A stretch of DNA of 64,000 bases, from assembly GCA_905250075.1 (NCBI GenBank), contig CAJNOP010000013.1, forward strand, positions 2,338,188 through 2,402,187. The letters run 5' to 3'. Both the position numbers and the translations under genes were made by a program. Of this stretch, positions 49,571-64,000 are shown piece after piece; the first letter of the stretch is position 1, and the number at the start of each line of letters is the position of its first letter. The notes under the pieces were generated by a model. It was given only the letters and a program-made list of their open reading frames with translations, was not told the DNA's origin and did not search any database. Source of the DNA: Rotaria sp. Silwood1 (taxonomy: Eukaryota > Rotifera > Eurotatoria > Philodinida > Philodinidae).

Positions 49571-50110
49571 GGGATTGACGGAAAACGCCGAAAAGGAAAA
49601 TATCGAAAAGGAAAATATAGAAGGTGAAAATATCGAAAGGAAAAATGTCGAAAGAAAAGATGTTGTAAAACACTTATTTGGATCGTCTCATGTGTTATTG
49701 ATTCTTGTCAAATCAGTTCATTTTCTTGAACTGTAGCATCTATCGTCATTTTTCAGAAATAATATTCAATAACTCATTGTGACTGTAACGCTGGATGCCG
49801 CACCTATGTTCACGAGCATCAGCATGTGAAGATGAGAATGTGGATATAGCATCTATCATTGCAATTATATTGAATTGTTGAGTTTGTTTCCCAAAAAATG
49901 ACGATGGATGCTACAGTTCAAGAAAATGAACTGATTTGACAAGAATCAATAACACATGAGATGATCCAAATAAATGTTTTACAACATCTTTTTTTTCGAC
50001 ATTTTTCCTTTCGATATTTTCATCTTCTATATTTTCCTTTTCGGCATTTTCCTACTTTTTTTTCGACATTTTGCCTTTTCGATGTTTTCCTTTTCGGCGT
50101 TTTCTACCAA
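49571..50110. mobile_element. Near-perfect long hairpin with internal 15-bp GAAAA/CGAAAAGG motif
   Basis: Left arm about 49571-49760 and right arm about 49893-50108 are reverse complements with few differences. Landmark pairs are TCAAATCAGTTCATTTTCTT against AAGAAAATGAACTGATTTGA and GTGTTATTGATTCTTGTC against GACAAGAATCAATAACAC. The outer half of each arm is a tandem of a roughly 15-bp unit, GGAAAATATCGAAAA and variants. The loop is about 130 bp. No protein is encoded. Short CCCACA-type repeat flanks both ends (49506-49570 and 50118-50138). The high arm identity means recent formation or gene conversion between the arms. Confidence 0.75.
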
Positions 50111-50117
50111 ACCCTCC

Positions 50118-50138
50118 GTACCCACACCCACACCCTCG
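50118..50138. repeat. Short CCCACA telomere-like tract
   Basis: TACCCACACCCACACCCTCG, about three units of the C-rich telomere-like repeat at the right shoulder of the long hairpin. Confidence 0.5.
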
Positions 50139-52283
50139 GCAGATAGAAAATACTAATGAAACCAAAGATCCTGCTGCTCTTTACAAAAGATACTATCTGC
50201 AAAGAAAAATACGAGAGACGTAAACAGACTGTATATTATGTTATCATCGATCCAATACGATATCATTGATGGCCTTATTAATAAGATACTGTAGGAGTCC
50301 TTATATTTGTTCCTTCTGTTATTTAATATGCCAAGAATTGGCACTGTTATGAAACCAAATATAAATTAGAAAATTATCTTGAATATATTTTTATAATTTA
50401 TCATTTGATGGTGTATCGAAAATAGATCTAAAGAAAAAGTGTATTTTGAGTTTAAGACAATATTTTATCACAAGATGTGTGAATCCAATTAAATCTCAAC
50501 AAAAGCTATCTTGTCCTACCAATCAGAAATAGCACTGGTAGATGTGAGGTTAGCGAGAATAAAACTTATAATTCACTCTAAGAGATGAAGATTCTTCAGT
50601 TATTCATTTAAAATCTGTTCTAATATTGAGCATTTACGAGATTTCATAAAATATCCTTCAAAATATCTTAGAATTCTTCTGACCATCAGAAAGGACAAAA
50701 TTTAACAAACTAAATATTGTGGAATACAATTTGAATAGCAATAATTATTTTTAATATGGTTTTGAGGAAAATAAAATTTTCATCGTATTGTAAAAACGCA
50801 GGATCTCTAGAAGATCCAAAAACTTGCTTTTTAGGACACAGAGTCTGAAAAAAGTATATTTTTATTACACACAGTGGTTAGAGAAACTGACTATCTACAA
50901 AATGAGATGTTTCCGATCTATCTATGACATTTTTTGACAGAACTAGATCGATATTAAACAACATCCTTCATTAGGTATTTTACCATTTCCTAAACGAATA
51001 CTGTTGTGGACAGCTTGGAAACGTGTCTCAAAAGAAGCTTTTCTTTTCGAATTCTTTGTGCTGAAAAACTAGATTTTGAGTTTTTTTTAGAGATCCTGAG
51101 TTTTGAGAATAATATGAAGATTTTGTTGCTTAAAATTCTTGTTGGAGACTATTTTCTGTATTCAAGACACGATTTAGATTCTTTATACTAGCTGTGAGGA
51201 TCAAACACAGTGGAAGATATATTCATCCAAACATCTTTCATTTATATAACCTTAAAATGCTTCACATCAATAAAGCTTATTGTATGCTTATTCACTAAGA
51301 GCTAACCTATCAGCTATAGAGATTTGACGTATTGAGTCATGTCCTTGCAAAAAAAAACTATAAAAACATAATCTTACAAAAACTTCTACACTAAAATTAG
51401 GTTTTTTTCTGAGTTAAAATGTCAAATCTTTTCGCTCCTTGTGAATCGAAAGCTTTCTTATAGGAATCTTCTTTTATTTAAGTCTTATTAAATCATCTAT
51501 GTTTGTTTGTTCTCTGTTATAAAGATTTATTATCTGAAACTTTTCTTAGAGAGACACATGTTATGATCTACATCTTCTTCAGATGCAGTCATAAAGATTT
51601 TCCTCTTTTTCTATAGAACTATATATATGAACTTAAGTTTTTCTTCTTTTGTCTTATTCTTAGTCATGCATCATAGATCTGTCCTTTCATATGTATGGGC
51701 ATTTCTCCTTTCGGTCTATTCTTCTTTCTTTCGTGGTGGTCTATAGATATTTCTGGGATTAAGATCTTACAAGACAACAAACTAGCGTCATCTATCATCT
51801 AATTTAATTAATAAAACAATTTTCGGTAATATTTTTTGCTGTACAATTTTTCTCTTCAAATAGACAGAAATTATCTTTTAAATGAATTTATTTCATCATT
51901 TGCTCGTTACATTTATTATATTGCTAAACACCTGTGTATGACATTCGAGAGGTGCAGATTCATATACCCAAGATGGCTGACACCTGTATAATAAGCATGT
52001 ATATATGTTTTCATCATTGACGAAAAAGATGAAAAGAAGCAGAAGAAAAAAAAATGCAATTATTCTTTCTTTTTTTTAAATAATTTACATTTATCATTTC
52101 ATCAATTTAATTTTATAGATTATGAGGTCTTTTATCAGATGGGATAGTTATATATTCATCAGATATATATCCCATTTATATTAAAAATATATCCATGACT
52201 TGGTGAACAGTACGTCTAATTTCAATAGTTTAATAAAATACAAAAAATTAAAATTCAAAAGTACAAAAATTATCTCTAGCAAA
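50139..52283. other. Gene-poor interval upstream of MARK
   Basis: AT-rich sequence with no recognisable gene on either strand. 51450-51780 is pyrimidine-rich on the + strand. The MARK 5'UTR and promoter must be near the right end. An in-frame ATG at 52200 precedes the chosen MARK start. Confidence 0.45.
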
Positions 52284-58612
<6,329 letters not shown>

Positions 58613-59900
58613 TTTTTTTTTTTTTTCATAATCTTTATCTTCTTGTCTTTTGTGTATGTTCATTATCTTGTATTTCTCCTTCCTCTTTTTTTAGTGATTG
58701 TATCTCGCATGTGTTTGTCTGTGTTCTTCTTTTTTTCCTCAAATGAATCAAATAACTAAACACGCATGGCATTTGTGTGTATCGATATGAGTCATAAACA
58801 AGGATCTCTCTGTTTCTTTCTGTTGTGTTGCTTGTTTATGCCTATAAGGCATTTATTTTCTTTTTTTCTTTGGCGTGCGAAATTCATCCATGAGAATCAC
58901 CTCTTATAAATAATTTTTTTTGATGTTCTTTCTTTCTCTGCACACATTGTAGATCTTAGAATATCTGCGTCTGTTATAACTTAAAATACGGATGAACGTT
59001 GCTTTTTGTTTTTTTTTTGCACACATGAATATATTCAAATAATTTTTGCGTAATTTATTATTCTTCTTGACTTGCCACGATTTCTATTCCCTGAAATAAC
59101 AGTGTGTGCGCTCTTTATTCTCTTTGTAACTATAGTGAAATTTCTTTTCTTTGCTGTCTCTGTCGTTGTTGGTTTCTTTGATTTTTTTTGTTTTTGTTTT
59201 CTTGCACATTCTATATTAAATTTGTCGTTCTCTCTCGTTTTCTTCTTACTGCGCGCTCATATCGTATCCTATTGACATCATGCATTATAACCTTATTGTC
59301 ACAAACATGCACACAGATGACATGCAATTTGTTAATTTTTGTTGTGCATGTCTTCAGTTTTTTCCCCTATGGTGTTCTTTCTAGATTTCTCACCCTTTCT
59401 TTTTCTAGATATGTTCGATTTCACTATGTGTTCTGTGGATGTTTATCGGTCATATCTCGTCCTTTTTTCTTTTGCTGTTTGCGCCCGCGCGGTCTTGAAG
59501 AATATACATACATTAAATATCACATTCAAGTGAATGTGTAAGAAAAATAATCTCAATACAAAACAAAAACAAAGTTTTTCTTAGATTTCAACTAAGGATA
59601 TACGATCAAGCTCTATTATCTAAAAAAGAAGTTCTTAGTAATCTTGGTGAATACAATTCTTTTTAGGGTGATTCTTCAGTGGAATCTTCTGAATGATCTT
59701 CTAGATGTATTGACATTTTGAGAAGAGTTCAGATAAACAACAATATTTATTTTTTAATCTGATTATTTGGTTGCATAGAGAAAACTTTAATAATAATGTT
59801 AATTAGTAACTAGATTTGTAAGATATTACAATAAATAAAGACTGATAAAAGAATTTTTCCAATTGATGATTCGCTTTTGGGTCAGGCCTATTTCAGATCA
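58613..59900 (+). other. Probable MARK 3'UTR and downstream spacer
   Basis: 58613-59480 is markedly pyrimidine-rich on the + strand (T and C runs such as TTCTTTCTCTGCAC), unlike the flanks. Open frames here translate to Phe/Leu/Ser-rich strings and are judged non-coding. A clean AATAAA occurs at 59830-59835, but it is far from the stop codon and a nearer signal may be used. Confidence 0.4.
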
Positions 59901-59904
59901 AAGT

Positions 59905-60375
59905 GACTTTTGCATATCCTGAAAAAAGCTTATGCCTTTAGCGAATTGCTGCATAGATGTTACAATGTTATCATATTCTTTTTAATATATGCCGTGATCT
60001 TTCTCACGTCAGTAAGATCAGCAAAACTAATTTTCGAACTTCGCTTTGAGATTTTTGTACGGAAGTAAATCTTAACAAAAGTAGTTGCTCATCAATATTA
60101 ACAGATTTGATGGTTTTATTTCAAAATAGAAGCAAATCAAAGCACTTAAAATTTTCATAATAAACTGCTGTTGTGAAGACGTGCTTCTGCACAAATTTTG
60201 AAGTCGAAAGTTGGGAATCATCTTTTTCTGGTGTTCTTGATGGAGAATCATCACATTTATTAAAAAATATCGTAAAAATGGATTATCAACAGAGTAATTA
60301 GCTAAAGACATGAGCTCATTGCAGGGTATTCATAGTTTATTTGAATCTACATAACACATATAGTCCCAGTTGGAT
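59905..60375. mobile_element. Foldback family 1, intergenic copy downstream of MARK
   Basis: Left arm: GCGAATTGCTGCATAGATG and TTCGAACTTCGCTTTGAGAT (about 59940-60052). Right arm: AAATTTTGAAGTCGAAAGTTG (about 60195-60215), then GGAGAATCATCACATTTATT, GTATTCATAGTTTATTTGAA and the terminal CTACATAACACATATAGTC. Internal AAAATAGAAGCAAATCAAA corresponds to the same internal piece of the intronic copies. This is the only copy in the window outside a gene. Confidence 0.6.
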
Positions 60376-60954
60376 AGCGAGCTACCAGTTGGGGAACTTC
60401 CTCGATATATATAAAGTTACTAATGCAATTGGCGATGCATAAAATTTCAAATAAATTTGAATATTCATTGTCATTCAAGCTTATTCTATGTCAAGATGAT
60501 TGAATAAAAAAGAAAAATATAGTAATTATATTAATTGTGTACATGGATGATGGAGCTCTGCACCAGACTTGGAAACTGGATTTGAATATAGGTGGCGTCA
60601 TCATGAGTAATTGTTTTCAGATTAAATGTCGGAATGACATCAGTAAAAAAAAAAAGCGGCAACTATTATTCTCTTAGGTTGTAACTAGTTTAGTCTATAT
60701 CAAGTCATGAACAATACTACTTCAGATTCATAAACAAATTTCAAAAAGAAATATCAGAGAGACATTTTCATCAACAATTAACACTAAAAGAAGTGTAGAT
60801 ATTAATCAAAAATAAAAACTTTTGGAGTTTCTTCGAGTCACAAAGTTTCACTCCCCAGGGTGCTAATGAATGAATAAGTAGGGCACATGTCAGAAAAAAT
60901 TAATATACGTATTTCACTAAGTGCTTCTTTTTTTTTTGTTTTCATGAATACTGA

Positions 60955-61035
60955 ATTAAAGGAAAACGTCGAAAAGGAAAATGAGTGTGAGTGTTGATTT
61001 CGATCTTTTCAACATTCACACCCAACATGTAGTAT
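60955..61035. repeat. Isolated copy of the GAAAACG(T/C)CGAAAAGG motif with telomere-like flank
   Basis: AAAGGAAAACGTCGAAAAGG followed by ATGAGTGTGAGTGTTG, and 30 nt later CATTCACACCCAACATG. The motif matches the outer arm of the hairpin at 49571-50110, and the GTGTGAGTG and CACACCC pieces form a small inverted pair like the telomere-like arrays. It looks like a relic of the same kind of unit. Confidence 0.45.
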
Positions 61036-61263
61036 AATCTGGTAAGAAAATTCTTTTCTATTTAAAAAACAAATTAACAAAACAAATTAACACTAAAAGT
61101 CAACAAGTGTAATAGTAAATACATTAACTAAAGATTAATTATCTATTGCGAAAAAAAACCAAGATAACAACTTGATATGAGTGACGAAACGTTTTTATTA
61201 AAAACATTTCAATAAGGCTCATTAAGACAACTACGGAATCAAGATATGCTAATTTAGTTTTAT

Positions 61264-61500
61264 AGATAGATAGCTTTCCTAGAGTTCCTTCAGAACGTAA
61301 ATATGAAATTGTTACTTTTCTACAAAAAGAAATAGGTCATATGATTGTTATGATTGGTGATGGAGTTTATCACATATATTAGTGCTTTCAAAAGTAAATA
61401 TTAGTATAGTGGTTGTTGATGTAATGCGATCAGCAGCTATTATTGTTCTAATTAAACCTGATATATCAGTTATTATTGACGATAAAATAAAGATTCATTT
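61264..61500 (+). pseudogene. Relic of a P-type (P3A-like proton-pump) ATPase
   Basis: The frame from about 61266 reads DSFPRVPSERKYEIVTFLQ and then GHMIVMIGDGV, matching the hinge region of P-type ATPases (F..V.PE.K.EIV..LQ...GH.V.MTGDGVND). It hits a stop at about 61379. In another frame from about 61376 the similarity continues as LSKVNISIVVVD, RSAAIIVLIKP and DISVIIDDKIK, matching the following ALKKADVGIAVAD...RSAADIVLTEPGLSVIIDAI region. The TEPGLSVII type of continuation is characteristic of P3A plasma-membrane proton ATPases of plants, fungi and protists rather than of animal Na/K or SERCA pumps. The GDGVND Asn is lost. About 80 residues survive of a roughly 900-residue enzyme; it is a dead fragment. 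Confidence 0.65.
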
Positions 61501-62347
61501 TTCATATCTGTTAAATACTTTAGAATATTTGCTCAATAAATAAAAACTACGCAATTATTAACAACAAAACCTGTATTATGAAGTTATCGTAGTATTTCGA
61601 ATTTTTTTTTTGATTAAAATTAATTATTAGGCTAAGTTGTCACAAATAAATCTTCTAGATCATTATACACATATCTCATCATTTGCGTATGCTTGATTGT
61701 CAAATCCTATTACGAAATAAATCTTTGCCTGTGATATAATGCAAAAAAATCCAATATGTCAATGACAATGCCTATTTGAGATAGTTTTAGTTCATGTTTT
61801 TTTCTCCGCAAGAAATACTGAAAAACATTTGCCAAGAGAAAAAAAACAAATGCCCTTAATGCCCTTTCCTTTATTCACTATTGCTGTTGTCTTTAAGTGA
61901 ACTTCCTTCGCTACACGTCTTCCGTTCTTTCCTCTTACATGATGAACATCGTCTCTCGTTCATTACGACGTTTGTTCTCTTCATCGTAGTCAAGATAAAA
62001 AAAAGTGTTTTCACTCAAAAATATGTTATATATATACTAACTATTTATACTTATTCAATAAAAATTCATATTTTTGATTTTCACTTGCTATGATATAAAG
62101 TAAATAAGGACATCATAACTTTTATTAACCTTCGCTATATGTAAATGTCATTTAGACTCTGATCTTTGCTATTCCAAGTAATGGCACTCCATTGACAATA
62201 TCAGATGATGATGTACAACTATTGTGTTATGTAATAAATGGAACTTATTAGAAACATTTACATATACTATCCTGTTAAAACAATATTTTTGTGACACACG
62301 ATTTAAAATAAGTCTTGAAGTACAGAAGTAAAAATTTCCCCTCCTCT

Positions 62348-62361
62348 CCCCCCCCCCCCCC
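62348..62361. repeat. 14-nt poly-C tract
   Basis: An uninterrupted C run in a very AT-rich background, bordered by CTCCTCT on the left and GCCTTGCAC on the right. Homopolymer length may be inaccurate in the assembly. Confidence 0.7.
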
Positions 62362-62769
62362 GCCTTGCACATACGTGACAGATATCTTATCAACGAATTA
62401 TTACAGACCGTGACAGACATTAGTGATCTACGATCATAGACTTTACATGAATGATGTGTCGTTAGAACAATAAACTATTTCCTTATCGCATTTGGGAAGG
62501 ATCAAGCAAAAGAATGGTGAAGAAGTATGTCCCAAAATAGAACAAAACACTCTCCTTGTAATTCGTAATAGCAGCTAAATCGTATTTCACACTTTTATCC
62601 CGCAGAGATTATACTAATAGCTTTTTTATAATATATTTAGTCTCATGCAAGTTCAATATCGTTTTTCAATCGTATAAAAATCTTTGATAGAAAAATTCAG
62701 TTGTAATTCAATTGTTTACTTACGAATTCCAATAATAAGTCAAGCATTAAGGATTGTACCACATACACG

Positions 62770-62905
62770 TGGCATGACTCCACATAGGATGGGACAAGCC
62801 AATCCTGTGGGACAGGATCAGATAATATCCCAAAATGTCTATTCTATTCCATCCCATGAAACGTTTATCAACAGATTTACGCCTCATCCTACCCATTCGT
62901 CCCAC
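62770..62905. repeat. GGGACA/TCCCAT-rich imperfect hairpin
   Basis: AGGATGGGACAAGCCAATCC and GTGGGACAGGATCAG are followed by CCATCCCATGAAAC and CTACCCATTCGTCCCACAAG, giving alternating GGGA and TCCC pieces that can fold back. Similar arrangements occur at about 486-610 and 63526-63640. Probably a small dispersed element or its relic. Confidence 0.35.
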
Positions 62906-63525
62906 AAGACAAACAGCCGCTTGTACAAATATTTTTTTACAAGGAAAGATACAACTATTTTTGTTTTCGTATGGATGACATTCTTGTCTATTTTAGTAGA
63001 CTTAGCGAAAATAGAATTTTATTCTATTCTGTAAATAGCTATACGTTGTACTCATTAGAGCACAATAAAATCGGATAATAATAAATGAATAAATAAAAGA
63101 CGCTATTCTTTCTATTTTAGTAGTTCGAAGCAAAAAATTGATCTAGATCTGAGTAATAGCTGATATAATGAATTCTGAAGGATGTGGGAGAAGAGAATAT
63201 CAACTTTCACAAAATACGCATTGAAGAGAATATGATCTAATTTTAACGTCATACATCCTAACAGTTATTATCGAAATTTCATTATTATAATGCTAGGTGT
63301 AGTATAATCAATTGTCATAGAAAAATAGAGCATTGTGTTTAGTGTCACTACATGTAAAAAAAAAAAGGTTTTCTCAAACTTTCTATACAGAAATAAAATA
63401 CTGTCGCCACTACTTTTGCATTGCTTTGAGTAGTATTATATATTGTTTAGTTTTTCACATGGGTAAATATATTAATAAGTTCCATTTTTTTATTGAAAAC
63501 CATTTGACGAATATGACGTCCAATG

Positions 63526-63640
63526 GGACAGAAAATTTTTGAAGCTTGTCGCGTGTCATGTGGGATAAAAGGTTTGGAAACATATTCCATCATATGGGAG
63601 CATCTTTTCTGTTATATCCCATCCCACATGGAGTTCTGGT
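63526..63640. repeat. GGGAT/ATCCC imperfect hairpin
   Basis: CATGTGGGATAAAAGG on the left pairs with TATATCCCATCCCACATG on the right around a loop of about 40 nt. Similar in motif to the hairpins at about 486-610 and 62770-62905. Confidence 0.4.
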
Positions 63641-64000
63641 ACGTATTTATACATTGGACCCAAGCTGGAGTTATTTGAATAAAGAATATAATATGTTTTT
63701 TTTTCTAGTTGATTTATTACAAGTAAGTAGAAGAAAAAATTCAGATTACATTACTTTTTCTTTAAATTACTTTGTCCTTCGTGCATATCGAAAATCAATA
63801 CAAAAAAATGAACTATTAATGAATCTTTAATAGTATTTTTCGTTTGTACAGTTAACAGTTAATTCAACCTTTTATCTGATTACTTTGTTTTTTGGTTTTT
63901 GTAGACTCATGGTTATTTTAAAATTGTTCAATACAAACGATGCATTGATAAGTGTAGAACAACAACTGATTTTTTTTTCTTGTAACTACAAAGTAAAAAA

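Larger units (their letters stand above)
61501..64000. other. Right-end intergenic region
   Basis: AT-rich, with a poly-C tract and two GGGA-type hairpins listed separately. No intact gene, RNA gene or transposase is recognised. Open frames of 60-116 codons show no domain and often run through repeats. Confidence 0.4.

Noticed and set aside
49313..49736. ORFs of 60-108 aa on both strands over the second array and hairpin arm
   Set aside because: Repeat-derived translations, including the GAAAA-motif part which gives a Glu/Lys/Asn repeat; no start context or family.
52200..52283. Upstream ATG of MARK as the start codon
   Set aside because: In frame and possible, but the 28 residues it would add are Lys/Ser/Ile-rich, look like AT-rich UTR, and 52284 has a good context (AAAATGTCA). 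Kept only as an alternative.
59072..59541. Three overlapping + strand ORFs of 64-117 aa
   Set aside because: Pyrimidine-rich sequence yielding Phe/Leu/Ser-rich hydrophobic strings; best explained as 3'UTR or spacer.

Overview
This is an AT-rich eukaryotic (animal) window, most likely from a bdelloid rotifer such as a Rotaria-type species. The genes are clearly metazoan: an SMG1 kinase, a MARK/PAR-1 kinase and a furin-type proprotein convertase. Most introns are 45-70 nt with GT/AG ends. The window also holds long stretches of TGTGGG, the telomeric repeat reported for bdelloids. The species is an inference; the gene identities rest on long, clear sequence similarity read by eye.

Layout, all main genes on the + strand. 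1-903: a long inverted-repeat element. 2787-14603: a 22-exon transmembrane furin/PC5-type convertase (1207 aa) with an intact catalytic triad. 15108-17170: a 4-exon unknown protein (474 aa) with a possible BEN-like segment. 19024-46140: a complete 62-exon SMG1, the PI3K-related kinase of nonsense-mediated decay (3416 aa). 46141-52283: a gene-poor, repeat-rich interval with two head-to-head TGTGGG/CCCACA blocks, a near-perfect long hairpin, an LTR-like segment and one small Cys-rich ORF on the - strand. 52284-58612: a 17-exon MARK/PAR-1 kinase (970 aa). 58613-64000: no intact gene; it holds a pyrimidine-rich probable 3'UTR, a foldback element and a frameshifted relic of a P-type proton ATPase.

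The genes do not form a functional cluster: secretory-pathway proteolysis, mRNA surveillance and polarity/microtubule signalling are unrelated. The second layer of structure is in the introns. They fall into two size classes, about 45-85 nt and about 0.4-2.2 kb. Many of the large ones carry foldback (long-terminal-inverted-repeat) elements, and one carries a decayed DD37E Tc1/mariner transposase. One foldback family occurs six times in this window. Exon boundaries were derived by hand from reading-frame continuity, GT/AG sites and family similarity. Every multi-exon CDS closes in frame, but there is no transcript evidence.
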